In this document: in pieces, positions 32,931 through 45,198 of the stretch | Numbering within the stretch: position 1 is the stretch's first letter | How the letters are laid out: every line of letters begins with the position of its first letter | Assembly: GCA_029204225.1 (NCBI GenBank) | Contig: CM055101.1 | Span: 4,227,343 to 4,291,342 of the forward strand | Direction: 5' to 3' | Length of the DNA: 64,000 bases | Origin: Diphasiastrum complanatum | Lineage: Eukaryota; Streptophyta; Lycopodiopsida; Lycopodiales; Lycopodiaceae | Made by a program: the position numbers and the translations under genes | The notes under the pieces: generated by a model | Databases searched by the model: none | Seen by the model: only the letters and a program-made list of their open reading frames with translations | What the model was told of the DNA's origin: nothing

Positions 32931-34230
32931 TTCTATGATGATAGTAGAAAGAAACAAAAGAAAAAACAACATGGAAAAAACTTACCAAATGGCTAAAATA
33001 ACATATGAATAGACTCACTGGATACGTGTAGGTCAATAAAGTCATAAATCACAATTTGCCTATGGCTACCAAGTACTTCCCTCAATAGGTCGCCCTCTCT
33101 CAACTAGGCAAACTCCATAAATGTAGAAAAAATTTTGGGTCATGTTGCCCGCATTTTTTGTTCTTTTTCAAGTTTCTTTTTTCACTAGTTCCATCCGATT
33201 ACATTCCTATACGTTTTCACTCCATAAGAATGGAACGAAATTCAATGTTGGGTTACTTGGATAATTGTTCAAAGCTTTTCCGCACACAAGAGCTAGCATA
33301 TGGTGATAATGAATCTCTTTCCTATCATAGACACTATTTAAGTTTGCTACTGGCCAATTTAAAATTTCCATTGTTTAATTGGCTCAAAAACCCTAATATC
33401 ATTTAAAGGAATGCATGTTTATCTAAGGCTTGTTGACATACGATATTAGTGTAATTGTTGTGATAATTTTCTCATACATGTTGCCATCTCTTGATATAAT
33501 GCCAAATGTAACATTATTATTGCTTGGAGCCTGAAGACATTATCAATCATACATAGGCTATGATAGATTGATGATGTGCAATGCATTGTGAAGAGTAATT
33601 CATGGTTATGATGAGCACATGCTTCAGATCAACTAATGATCCATAAGTCCATGCTCCGTAGTGTCCACAACTTAGAATGATTACTACATGAATGGGATGT
33701 TGGGCGAGGTTGTTTTTCATGACATGGAATTCACCACCTGTTTTTGATGACATTGATTTTTAGAGCCTAGGTCTAAGTGCACTAGCACAAGGGACCATTA
33801 TCCTATGTGAAAATCTAAAAAAAATTCTTTTTAATAGATTTTCTAGGCTAAGGTATCATGGGCCTTATATGCATAATGCCCTCAGCCACAAAGATGAATG
33901 CAATTGTGATTGCTCCTAAGAATTACTATTGCAATAGGAATTCTGGGAGCAATCAGAATTGCATAATTTAATCATTAAATTAATCCAAGAGAACACAAAG
34001 TAAACACTAAGAAATATAAATTAAGAATTGTTTTCAATTTTGATCTACTTTTTCCCGCTACTCTCGTTTCAAGGGCGAAATCGTTTTAAAAATCGGTGCG
34101 TTTGAACGAACTGGTTTCAGGGGGAATTCCATAAGTTTATTCTTAGGTTCGTTTCGAATATAGCAACATTGCTTTTCGGTTTGAAATATTTTCTCCTCTG
34201 AGAGTCGTTTTTAGGGCAGAACTACAACCC
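32931..34230. other. No recognisable gene
   Basis: AT-rich sequence. An 82-codon frame at 33158-33406 shows no domain. Confidence 0.5.
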
Positions 34231-34281
34231 ATTACGTCACACACTACTCTCTGTATAAAGAAAGTAGACGAAGGTAGCTCC

Positions 34282-34325
<44 letters not shown>
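34231..34325 (+). promoter_or_regulatory. Core promoter and 5' UTR of the S1-like gene
   Basis: ATTACGTCAC (34231-34240) holds a bZIP-type TACGTCA site. TATAAA is at 34254-34259, and a (TC)21 tract at 34283-34324 starts about 29 bases after the TATA box and ends two bases before the ATG. The pyrimidine run therefore covers the expected start site and the whole 5' UTR. Confidence 0.65.
34283..34324 (+). repeat. (TC)21 microsatellite in the 5' UTR
   Basis: 42 bases of pure TC directly before the start codon of the S1-like gene. Confidence 0.95.
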
Positions 34326-34328
<3 letters not shown>

Positions 34329-35961
34329 GCGATCATTCGCTTATTCTCTTTGTTTGCCAGCCTATTTCTACTTCAGGTGTTTTTACCTTCGTCTCTAGCT
34401 ACTTCCTTTCGTGTAACAAACCTCTCTGATGATCTCATATCAGCGGGTTGTTCAGACGGCACTAAATATTTGGGCGTTCATGTGTTGCGATATGGTCTCA
34501 GCTGGTCGTATAGTTTCAATGGGAATGAAAGCATTGAATATAGCTGTGATCTCACAAGTGGGGAGGGCATGACATTGAAGGAAATCCACGTGCAGACATG
34601 GACTTGGGAATTGAACTTGGAAGTAAGGCGAAACCTTCTGTCGACTCTCAATCTTTCGTGTTTAGTTTATCTGATATTGATCATGTTGCATAGCTATAGT
34701 GTGACGTGTCATGGTCTGACTCCTGCTTGTTATTTTGGAATGTTAATTTACAAAACGATGGGGACGATTTCTTTCTCAAGGTTCATAACCAATATCTGCC
34801 GTAGGTACATACTGTGAAGGAAAAGTATATATTGATAAGAAAGGTTTATTGCACATTATCCTATATATGAGACTATCATTGAATGCTTGAGTCACTCTGC
34901 TTAATATGTAATTATATAAGCAACGACAAAATTTAGGTTAACAAAGAATTGGTGTTTAAAAACTGCAGGACCCTTTTTTATGTCTAATGAGCACACACGT
35001 ACCTTGAACATTCTGTTGTTATTTGTATAACTTTCACACATTCCAATTGAGTAGCACGGAGAAACATAACTGGGCTAATCATGCCAAAAACCTAAAATGA
35101 GTGTGCAATCCCTCTTTTTTGCCCCGCAACTGCCTTTGAACCTCTGTTGGCAGAGTCATTGCTCGCTGCTCACAGGACACTCGTGCTCCTGACCTGACGA
35201 TGCACAGCTGAGGACTTCTGCCTGTCTTGCTGTCAGCTTCTCACTTATGCCTTTTAAGCTGCCTCCCTTGTTGGAGGATCCTTGTATCTTTCCCATTTGA
35301 ATCGCAACTGGCGATGAACTTCGTGATTTCAGATTGTAATCCCAGCATTCAGTCTATGCGTTTAATTACAAGTGTGGGCTCCGCTCCCTTTTTCCATTCC
35401 GCTGCTGTGGTGTCATTCCACCCAGAAGTCAGGTATTGCTCATCCCTAGGACGTCTTTTTAGTTAGATCAGCCTGTCTTGCGAATGTTACAGTACGTGCA
35501 ATATGCAAGCTAATGGTCCGTCCTTCCTTTTAAATTCTCATCACACTGGACATGGATCTAGCATAAAAGAAATAACAAATTCGCTCCTGCAATTTACATC
35601 AACTAAATGACTTTTGGCCAGAGAAACATAATACAGGAATGGACATGCTCCGTCTGCAGTGTGTTGCTACCTTGTCATTCTTGTTTCCAATATGTTTATA
35701 GAATAGAGTCTAACTAACAACAAGAATTCATTAACCCTTGGCAGCACCCAAAAAATTATATAATTCAGCCATTTTGGAGGTTGGAAAAAATGCCTACCTC
35801 GTGATGACATATATTTGTGTATATGAGCTCAAAACTTATCTTTTTCTTGCTACCTTTCAAAGCATGAAGGAAATCCGAATCTAGAATGGGTTGTGAAGCC
35901 AACAGGAGTCTGGTTGCTGCACAAAAACGGTAGCGAGGAACTTTCTATGCCTTGGACCTGA
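34326..35961 (+). CDS. S1-like (plant self-incompatibility S1 family) secreted protein, three-exon model
   Basis: ATG 34326 opens a hydrophobic signal peptide of about 25 residues (AIIRLFSLFASLFLLQVFLP), then FRVTNLSDDLISAGC and LGVHVL...WSYSFNGN..YSC, the usual S1 start: a beta-strand pattern with N and spaced Cys. The single frame to 34817 loses the family pattern after residue 99 at a strong donor (GTAAGG, 34623). My model is exon 1 34326-34622, exon 2 34700-34780 (CDVSWSDSCLLFWNV, ends AAG before GTTCAT) and exon 3 35863-35961 (LEWVVKPTGVW ... PW, stop TGA), all joined in phase 0, 158 residues, near the family size. WVV..tGVWL..PW resembles S1 C-termini. Such proteins are small and secreted; a few act in pollen rejection and most have no known role. 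The splice sites are inferred, and the gene could be a pseudogene. Confidence 0.55.
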
Positions 35962-38748
35962 TACACGAGTCGATTGTTGACGATTCAAAGGTAATTATCC
36001 ATTTGATGATATTATTTTGCACAGTTAAACTTTACAGCTGTTGTTCTTTCTAACGTCAGCGTGATTTAGGTAGATATTGTACCTTTCCATATTCAATGTT
36101 TAAATTTTGAGATAGCAAATGGTAAAAATAAGAAAGCCCCGTTCAATCAACGTTAACATCACTGTTCGCGTATGAAGTAAACGCTACAGCCTGCTTAGTA
36201 CATACTCTACACATTCACAATTCTTATTTCTAGAATATTTTACTGTGAATGCTGTTCTAACTTTTCATCTGGCTCTGTACATAGTTCAACCTGGCATATA
36301 ATTAGACACAAGGCCTGTCTTACAGTTTGAAACATCTCAGCTGTACTTGTTTGGCAGGTATTAGTCCACTATGATTGGGTTTACGCCTTGCGTACAGGAC
36401 CGTTCATCTGGATAATCAAACAAATGATTAGGTTTGCAGAATTCTACGAGAATGAAATTCCGATTTAGGTGTTGAGATTCATTTGTCTTCTCGTCATAAA
36501 AAAGTTGAATGTCCACGCTAGCAACTTGTCTATACATTTGAGGGAAAAAAAATATCTGATGTTTCAAAGGGTTGATTTTTCTAAATCAGTTGATTGAGTG
36601 ATCTACAATTTTTGAAGTCCTTTGGATGCTTTACGTTCTCTGTTTTGTTTTGCTTTATTGAGAACCGGTGACACTATAATGATTTTTGTTTTTGGATACT
36701 TCTCATGTGGCTCACTTAGATGTGTCATCCATTGAAAACAAGAACTAATACTCAAAAACTCTTAGATATAGGTTAGAAAAGAGTGTGTTCCAAGCAAAAT
36801 TGATTTGAGTAGTTTATAGACATAGAAATATACTTTATAAATAATTTCGTGATTTGGCTTCATAAGATTAGCCGTAGTATGTTTCCAAACAGATACATTG
36901 TAATTGCATTATGCATTTTTTATTTCTTGACCATTAGAGATTAAGTACTTAAATCCATCATCGACAAAATAAATGAAACAACAACAATCTTGTTTATTAT
37001 TAGTCCTACTTTCTATGTAGTAAGGATATAAAGCATTACTACAAATGAAATTATTAAGGAACACTCTTCATGAAATTAAATTTCCACATTATGTGTTCTT
37101 GATGTTCTTAGCAAATTACATTTAACATTCTCGAATTATGATTATGCATTCTTGGAAACTGATAACTAAGTTATGCATTCATTGTAAACAATGTTATGCT
37201 TTCTTGGCTTGAATTTTTTAACATTTTGCATCCATAGCAAATAATAAAAGTACATAACACATACGTGTTGAATTTGAGCATTCCAAAATACTTTTCACAT
37301 CGAAAAGCATGGAAATTTTTAATCATAGTACTCATGTCGATGATGAATGTACCACTTTTGTAGTTTTTCTAACCTAATTTAATTATATATACTACATCTA
37401 ATGTAATCTAATTCTAGTGTATTTTTTGCTAGATTGATCATCTGGAATGTCATCTAGAGCTTCAACATTAACACAAACGAATGAACAAACAAGAGTTAGG
37501 GTTAAATAAAATCTGTTTTTTTGTATTTGCTGTAAATAATTGATAAGCTTATATTATATTGAAAAACAACTTACTTTTGTGGGGTATTCATCACTGGTCA
37601 ACTTATCCACTAATGTGCTATACGACTCTTTAGTGAGAAGCTGTCCATCGTCCGTCATTTACCACATACAATTTAGGGCTAATATGTCATTGGAAAATAC
37701 AACAACATGAATGATCAAACTCAGTTTCTGAAACAAAAAAAATTAGAGTTTAAAGTAAATTATCATGCTTGCATAGAACCCCCCTTTCCACTCGATCCCA
37801 AATTGTGATTGCCCGATCATTGCATCCTAATGGCAACAACATCCTTTTGGTTCTTGTATTTTTCTGGTGTTTTTTCTACAATCTACTCTATTTCAGTCCT
37901 ACTTCAAACACAAATAAGGAGGGACCTCCCCCCCCCCGAACGATACCTTATCCATAAGCTCGTGCTTATTTATTTCTTTTGTATCAAATTTCATTTTTTG
38001 TGGGAATTCTTCTAGAATGGTATTAAGAATTCGAGAAACATCCATAGAATGTTTAGCTCATTTTGTAAACAATTTGTCTCAAAAGTAATAATTGCATAAT
38101 TCACAATTCTCCTCCTCTTCCCTTGGATCAGAAGGGACTCGGCGATGCTTGTTTTGATTGAGGGGTGATGGAGTTGCTTGTGAGGGTCCAACTGTCTCGC
38201 CTTGACTAACGACGAGGTTTTGTAACTCTAATCTCTATTCCAGAATTAGGATGCGAGGAAATCAAAAACATAATTTTTGATTTCCACTACAACTACCACT
38301 GCTGAAATCTGATGACCTAGTAATATGATGATTAATTTCACAACATACAATACATAACAATAATTACAAAATTTTGTAAATTGGTAGGATTCAGGATTTA
38401 CTAAAATGACAACATGATAATTTATGAACTTGTAATGAATGGAAATTAAATTACTTTTAGAAACCTATAACGAAGGCATACAAAGACATCGACAATGCAG
38501 CACTCAAAAAGTTTGCTATAAATACTTCAAAATTAGATACTCAACTACCATCACAGTAGGACTAGTCATAACATCAATATGCCAAACTCTTCTACAAGTA
38601 TTGCAGAAGCTAGGTCATAATGTAAAGGACTACAAAATATAGAGGTTTTTTGTTTTTGTTTTGCTTGTATTTGCTAGCCGAAGCATTTGGTGCTCAGCTG
38701 CGTGTGTGCCTATACTTGGCAAAAATGCGCTACACTATGCATGGAATT
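35962..38748. other. Unassigned intergenic sequence
   Basis: AT-rich. A possible exon edge (TTTGGCAG then GTATTAG, near 36358) and small frames (36361-36567 minus, 38439-38642 plus) match nothing I know. A C10 run lies at about 37928-37937. Confidence 0.5.
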
Positions 38749-39215
38749 TGTAGGACCTAGATACTCGACTACAGATTAAAAACAATATAGTAATCAATCA
38801 ATCAGACATATAATTCAACAATCAGAGTTGGAAGATCAGAGAGTGTATTTGCATTTGTATTTTGTTTGCAGAGTGAGTCAATCAGTGTCTTGCTCGTTGG
38901 CAGCCTGACGCTCCTCTTGCAACATTGTATTTTATGCTATCTTGCAGATCTACAAATATCTCTTTCTATATATCTCTCTAAGTTGTATTTGGATTCTATT
39001 CTATACTTGTGTCCCACGTTGTGAGATTACAAGAAGGATTAACCAATCATTACAAGAGAGTTTTTTTGCTAAATCTCTAGTTAACTACCTTTCTAGTTAA
39101 GTTGCTTTTTAGTTGTTGAGCGTGATAGCTTGATAGCTTCAGGCCCGACATCAGGAGCTTGCCTGATGAGCTATGGTTCTGATAGTTGGGCCATGCTTGA
39201 TAATCTTATTCGGCA
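38749..39215 (-). repeat. Putative 3' LTR of a copia element (minus)
   Basis: Read on the minus strand it starts TGCCGAATAAG and ends GGTCCTACA, with a TATA-like AGATATATAG (about 38965-38977 on the plus strand). It lies about 110 bases downstream of the copia RNase H end at 39328. The edges are tentative because no second copy is present and the polypurine tract is unclear. Confidence 0.5.
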
Positions 39216-39327
39216 CTTAAAGTTTTTGATAGGGGGCCCAATTATTTGGTGACTTGGGGAATGACAGGGAATGGTTGTCGAGTGCACCATTTTCAACCCT
39301 CTTGAACGATTCAACCTTCTTTTCGTT

Positions 39328-39530
39328 TATCCAATTCTCATTGATTTCCTATGCTTTATAAACAATGGTTTGTCCAGTGGCTTGGTCAGCAAGTCTACAA
39401 TCATGTCTTCTGATTCTATGTATTCAACATTGAGCTCTCCTTTTGAGATCAGGTTTCGAATATGATGGTACTTCAGAGGTATGTGCTTGGTCTTCGAACG
39501 GAAGACTGGATCTTGGGCTAGATATATGGC
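39328..39530 (-). pseudogene. Copia RNase H C-terminal fragment
   Basis: Minus translation from 39530 gives AIYLAQDPVFRSKTKHIPLK, then YHHIRN, an ESEDMIVDLLTKPLDKPLF stretch and a stop, the conserved end of copia pol. It abuts the Element C module out of frame near 39530. Its sequence (SKTKHIPLKYHHIRN) differs from Copia-1 and Copia-2 (SKHIEI..HFVR), so it derives from another copia lineage. Confidence 0.8.
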
Positions 39531-41150
39531 ACTTGATCATAAGAACCAGCAATGATAACTATTCCATCTCCAAGATCCAAAGGATGCAAACCTATGGAAC
39601 TAGTTTCATTGAATTTTGACAATTCCAACACATTGACATGACAATGTTCATACATGAGATTAAACAAATAAGGTAGAGTAAAAGGACACTTCCTTGCTAC
39701 TCCAAGAACCTTACTTGAACCTTCAAGAACCTGTAAAAACAGATCCAAAATGCTTTGCCCATGTGGCTCCCCTTTGATGCTTTTGACTAGCTTCCAATTG
39801 CTACTTGCCTCTTGGTGTTGATGAAGCAATTCAAGATCAACATCTTGATCTTCCAATAAAAAATCAAGGACTTTGCATTTATAAACATCTTTAGATATGA
39901 ACCTCTGAAGATACTCCCTCTCAAACACATGATTAACATCCCACAAGATCTCATCATTGCTTGATTTCAACCTTTCACTATAGTTAGTGAAAACAATGTC
40001 ACCATCATAAACCAAAAGATAGATTTCTACAATTCTATCCAACATGAAGTAGAGTAGATGAAGTTGAGTATCAAACCTAATCAAACCAGCCCATTGAGAT
40101 CAAACCAAACCTCAATGAGCTCACCAGTGAGATCTTCCTTGCCTTGGAGAAATTGCCACTTGAGTTGCTCCATGTAGTCTTCTTCATCCAACCCTTTGCC
40201 ATCTTGATCATGCATGAACACTCCACCACAATCATAGCAACCTTTGAGTTGATGAAGAGATGTAATATCCATGCCTTGAATCTTCCCAAGAGTCACTCTT
40301 CCTTTGCCCTTTCCTTCACAAGACTCCCTCTTAATGATCACACCGCAAAAGTTAGCAATCTCCCTCTTGATAGTTGCATCATAAGAAATGGAAGATTCTT
40401 GAACATTAGAAGCCATGAAAAGAATACATAGTTCCTTCAACATAAGAATGACTGAAGTACTTTTTCTTGTCAAACCTGGACTTCTAATCAATGATATAGG
40501 TAATGATAATGAACCCTCACTATCATTCACAAAAGCATCATTCAGAGTACATCCTACTTTGAACACTGCACATTCATCTCTCCCTTTTGACTTGAGATCT
40601 TCCTCACCAAGTCTCATGATAGAACCTTTTGATCTACTTTCTTTATGAATACATGTGACATCACTTGTTTCACAAATGACTTTTTTGGACTCATCACATA
40701 AAGATACAAAAGAAACTTTTTCTTCAATCATGCTCAAAGCACCATCTCTTTCCAAATGAGTAAATAAGTCATTAGCATTAACCAGTTCCAAAGAAGAGTT
40801 TTCATCACCTCCATTGATGAAGTTAGCTCTCTTCTTACCTTTTTCATTTTTGCACTTGCCATGTAGTTCCATTGAAGAGCCACCAAGACTTGGAAATCTA
40901 TGAGTAGAAGAGTTCAAACATGACACTAATTTAGCACCACCAGACTCCATTTGACTAGTAGGTAGCACTAGTCCATCTTCAAGATCCAATGGATCCAAAA
41001 CATTGATCATAGATTCACCAAAAGTTGTCAAGTTAGCACAACAATTACTATCTCCAAGAAGCTCATTAGATCTCAACCTAGATCTAGCATAGGGAAGTTC
41101 TTTAGACTTTGCATAAGATCTACCAATCTTATTGATGCTAGGGATTGACT
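39531..41150 (-). CDS. Element C: unfamiliar coding module replacing integrase/RT
   Basis: After the protease region the minus frame stays open to 40081, with a second, overlapping frame from about 40084 to 39531; together they give about 570 codons with no recognisable integrase core, RT or RNase H motif. A short stretch (KSKELPYARSRLRSNELL and SGGAKLVSC, about 40915-41115) faintly recalls the pre-integrase/integrase N-terminus of Copia-2 but lacks its HHCC and Asp residues. The rest is rich in charged and Ser residues, with a CYDCGGV motif near 40225. A 35-base segment near 40968-41002 recurs near 39560-39595. I cannot name a function. It is long and open, unlike the eroded gag before it. 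Confidence 0.5.
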
Positions 41151-42456
41151 TTTGAAAGTTGAGAGAACCACCAACATCCATTTCATTCCTCTTGTTAGAC
41201 ATAACAAATGCATCAAGCTTGTAAAGTCTACCTTGTCTATTGCCCATAGCAATCAAGACATATCCCTTAGTAATGAAGCAAACATCCCCAACAAACTTTG
41301 TCTTGTACCCTTTTTTTAACATTTGACCAACATTTAGCAAATTCCTTGAAAGTGAAGGAATGTAAAGAACACCATCAAGCCTTAAATTCCTATTAGTAGA
41401 AAGGCAAATAGGAATTGAGCCAATACCTTTGATCATACACTCACCACCATTTGGCATGTGAACGACTTTCTTGGTCCCAACATAAGAGATCACAAAAGTA
41501 AAGAACTCCTTGTGACTAGTCATGTGTGAACTAGATCCACTATCTATCCACCATGAATCCTTGTCACTTCCACTTGACATTAGACTTGAAGAACACATCA
41601 TGGGAGAATCACAAGAATCTAGATCCTCATTAGAAGTACAAAAGTTGTTTTGCTTGCTACCTTCATTACTTTGCTTCTTATGACATTCATTTGCAAAACG
41701 ACCTTTTATCCCACAATAAAAGCACTTGAACTTTGACTTGTCTTTCTTTCTAAAAGAAGTAGAAGAAGAGGAGGAAGAGTGATCATCATGATCCGAGTTA
41801 CCACCTTTGGACCATTTCCCTTTGCCTTTACCTTTGCCTTTGACTTTGCCTTTTGTGAAGAAAGCCTCTGCACTTTCACCTTGCAAGGATGCACCATCAA
41901 GCTTTGATTGCAGCCTATGTTCTTCAGCCAATAAGATTTCTTGAAAGTCAACCACACTTGGCAAGACTCTTTGAATGGAAAAAATTTACACAAGGTTAGC
42001 ATGTTCATCTAGTAAACCATTCAACATAACCTGGACTATTTCACCATCTTTTATGTTTTCATCAATACATGCTAGATCATCACTTAAGGACTTAACCCTC
42101 AAGACAAATGCATGAGCACTTTCACCCTCTCTTTGCCTACTAGAAAATATTTGCCTGCTTAGGGTCAATACCCTAGATGTGGACTTTGATTCAAAGAGCT
42201 TCTTCAAGGCATTCCATGCCTAACTTGCACTTTGACTAGTACCAACTTCCTTGAGAAGTTCATTGGTAACATTCATTTTAATGATATAAAGAGCCCTTTT
42301 GGCCTTCTTATCAAACCTTTGTTGCTCTTGAACTATGGGTGGTCTCTGAGTTCATTCAACTCAAGTAAGGATTCCATCCTCACTTTCCAGGTAGAGTAGT
42401 TTGGTGAACTCAACCTATCATTAGTTTCTAGCATGATCCCACCATTGGGAGCCATG
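41151..42456 (-). pseudogene. Element C gag and protease, Copia-2-like
   Basis: The minus strand starts at ATG 42456, which aligns with the Copia-2 start. Gag has a deletion of roughly 30 bases near 42350 and in-frame stops near 42222 and 41984-41986 (Glu and Gln codons in Copia-2). From 41964 the frame is open: EEHRLQSKLDGASLQG, a Lys/Gly linker, zinc knuckle CFYCGIKGRFANEC, protease WWIDSGSSSHMT, and LYIPSLSRNLLNVGQM, with the frame still open after KLDAFVMSNK. Protein similarity to Copia-2 is high up to this point and then stops near 41180. Confidence 0.85.
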
Positions 42457-43613
42457 AATATAATGATTCTTCAACTTTTAGGCTCTGTCCTAATGCACCT
42501 AGCACTCACTTTCCTCTCAACAAATGATGGATAAGGAGATTTCAGAAGATCTAGGACCCTAAAACACTTCTATCTTGAACCTAGCTGGTTTTCAAGCATA
42601 GAAAGGAAGATTGAAAACACATGCAACACTTTGCACACACTAAGAATGGATTACAACTCAAACCAACCTGAACACACTCTTGCTTAATCTCTCAAACTTT
42701 CCATCAAGTGACCAAATCAAGTTATGGTGTGAAGAGTTACTTGCATTCTTAGAAAATACAAAAGACTAGGCTGCCAAGAATACCTAGAATTGAACAAACT
42801 TGATCAACATATGATCAACACGCTAAGATATTGATTCAACCTATAAAACCACGTGTAAACCACACTTCTAAAAGTTTATAAACTCCAGTAAGTGATAAAT
42901 ACAAGCTTTAGAGGTGAATGAAAGAGCACACTTAGTGAATCACAAGACTAGCTTCACTAGCTTGTCAAATCTTGGTGTTTAGATGTAGATCTAAGATTAC
43001 TTCACATGAGAATGTTCCTCAACCTGTTAAGAACCTGAAAACACATTTGCATAATGGTTAAAACCTTCCAGCAAATGCTCCAATCAAATTACATTAGGAG
43101 AGTTACTTACATGCTCAACAAAGTACACCAAAATTTATGCAAAAGATTGTTGACAATCTGCTCACCCAAAAGGGGATCTTTCATCCAAGTGGGAGCTTTG
43201 CTCATCCTTTTGGAGAAATACAAAATCACTCAAAGAGTATTTGTCATCCACTTAAGGAGAAGGTTCATCCACCTAAGGAGAGTGTTCATCCACAAAGGAG
43301 AGTGTTCATCCACAGAAGTGGAGATTGTCAACAATACATTGAACATAACATTGTTAGTATGGAATATGCACAAGCCTCACAATCAACAAATGATTAGGTG
43401 TTATGATCCAATCCAAAATAGCTTCTTCTCAGCCTCTGATCTTCAATAGACCTGAAATATGCTTTTGATCCACAAGTTCAACTCACAAAACAAAGTTTCG
43501 TAAGATTTGATCAACAATGCAATGCATAATCATGCTAGAACTTGATCAAACATCCAAATATCACCATAAATGGAAACCTTACTAAAAATAACAGCCAACT
43601 AGCTCTGATACCA
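42457..43613 (-). other. Element C leader and primer binding site
   Basis: Homologous to the Copia-2 leader. The primer site (minus TGGTATCAGAGC) is at 43602-43613. A short unit (GTTCATCCAC plus AAGGAGAGT-like bases, about 21 nt) is repeated about four times at 43245-43320, more than in Copia-2. Confidence 0.8.
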
Positions 43614-44040
43614 TGTGAGAAAAATGGATCTTGAATGGATCCAAACTCCCAAAATACTTGGCTAAGATCTTTGCACAACAAGCTACAAAGGCTAGAAATG
43701 GCAAAGCATCCTAATGCTACCTTTGATACACATGAACTTGACAAAGCAATCAAGAGACAAAAGAAAATAATAAAAGTTACTGATGGCAGCCAAAAACAAC
43801 AGCATACCAGCCCTACAACAACAGCCTATCACTTTTGAAAACCTCTTAAGATCATACACAAAAGCTTGAAGACAATACACAAAGCAATGTTCTCAATGGA
43901 GGAAAAAACTGTGACAATGATCTATTGATCTCTCTCAACAATACAATAAGTTTCTCCAACCTGTTCTCCACAAATTTCAGCCTAATATAGGTGAGAGAGA
44001 TGACTCTCTCTCGTCTCTCTAGAACTTAGGACCCAAATTT
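43614..44040 (-). repeat. Element C 5' LTR, truncated
   Basis: Minus-strand homologue of the Copia-2 LTR 3' part: it shares the GTGGAGAACAGGTTGGAGAAAC, ATCAATAGATCATTGTCA and TCTTCAAGC stretches and ends TTTTTCTCACA next to the primer site. Homology stops near 44040, so the U3 half is missing. Confidence 0.8.
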
Positions 44041-44799
44041 AGGGCACCAGTAGCCATAACCACAAGGATCTTGTATGGTGTCTTCAAGCACTCTCTTCCC
44101 AAAGGCCATTGGTTGAGCCTTTAGGATCCATCTGCAACTGGTTGGTCTTCACGGCAACATCCTCACATAAGCTGGTGTCTTCATACCTGCATCAACCCAC
44201 CCGTGACCTAATTGGCAAATTCTCCCAACCCATCAGATTAAAAGGCGTGCCCATCTCAGACCCATGCATGGAGGGATATGCAAATGCATTTTTGAGTGAT
44301 TTAGCATGGATGCAGGTTACCAGTGCTGGGTCTAATATTGCATGATCGCAGTGTGCATGTGCATTGCAGCTTCAAAAAGATTTCACAGATCGAAGACTAG
44401 ATTTGCTCTTGTAAACATCATCGATCTAAATGAGATGTTCCTAGCTTGAATCCAAAGTGCGTAAAAATGATTTAGCAATGTGAACCTTTTTTTTTTTCAG
44501 TGCTTTATCCATTGGGCAATGGAGTCACTCCCCTCCCCACTGCAATGTTTTCATTGCCAGATTTTTCCTCTCTTAACCCCCCATATGCTTCTATGTCAGT
44601 CAAATGTATGCCCATTACAATAATGCACAATGCCCTATGCAGATCAGAGTATACGCAGAGTGCATGGATATGGATGCATTCATTCAACCGTGCAATCAAT
44701 TGGTCCAATCACACCATGACTGTATGATGCAAGTGCAAAGGTGGTGGGTGCAAATGCTTTTGACTCCTGGATCATCTGGTTTCTGCACTCCAGCAACGG
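44041..44799. other. No recognisable gene
   Basis: A 78-codon open frame (44109-44345, plus) has no family features. A T11 run lies near 44490. Confidence 0.5.
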
Positions 44800-45198
44800 T
44801 TAGTGCATACAGTAACAATAGTTCTTTTTTTTTTCATAACATATAGACAGGAAGAAATTCACCAAAGCTCCAGTACCATCATGGATAAAAGTATCAACAT
44901 TTACTACCATTTGGTCATCTATTGTCTCTTCTTGGTAAATGAATAAGCATTGTATATCAAATGATTCTTGGTCAAATGCCTTAGGTGGGAGTTCATGAAT
45001 CTTGTCGCTTTCTGGTTTTGTTACACAGCAGCCTATGGATCTAGAATTAGGGGGGTAACATACAGGGGTTGTCCATACTATGGCATCTACTTCTGCATGG
45101 TCTAAGTCGCTCTCATTGCTCTCGTCAGGAGGCTTAGGCTGATTACTGGATGCGAAAGACCTTTCCTCCTCAGACTCAGCGGGTCTCCCAAGATTCAC
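44800..45198 (-). other. Open frame of unknown identity
   Basis: 132 codons, acidic and Ser-rich at the start, then VDAIVWTTPVCYPPNSRS and DTFIHDGTGALVNF. I do not recognise it. It lies downstream of, and on the same strand as, the transposase-like gene at 45488-47014, so it could be a later exon of that gene or an unrelated remnant. The first in-frame codon is not a convincing start. Confidence 0.3.

Noticed and set aside
34326-34817. Single-exon 163-residue reading of the S1-like gene
   Set aside because: After residue 99 the sequence becomes hydrophobic and loses the family pattern, while a strong splice donor sits exactly there and family-like C-terminal sequence is found downstream.
44500-44846. 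Overlapping small frames on both strands near 44.5-44.8 kb
   Set aside because: Short, mutually overlapping, no domain, no promoter or splice support.
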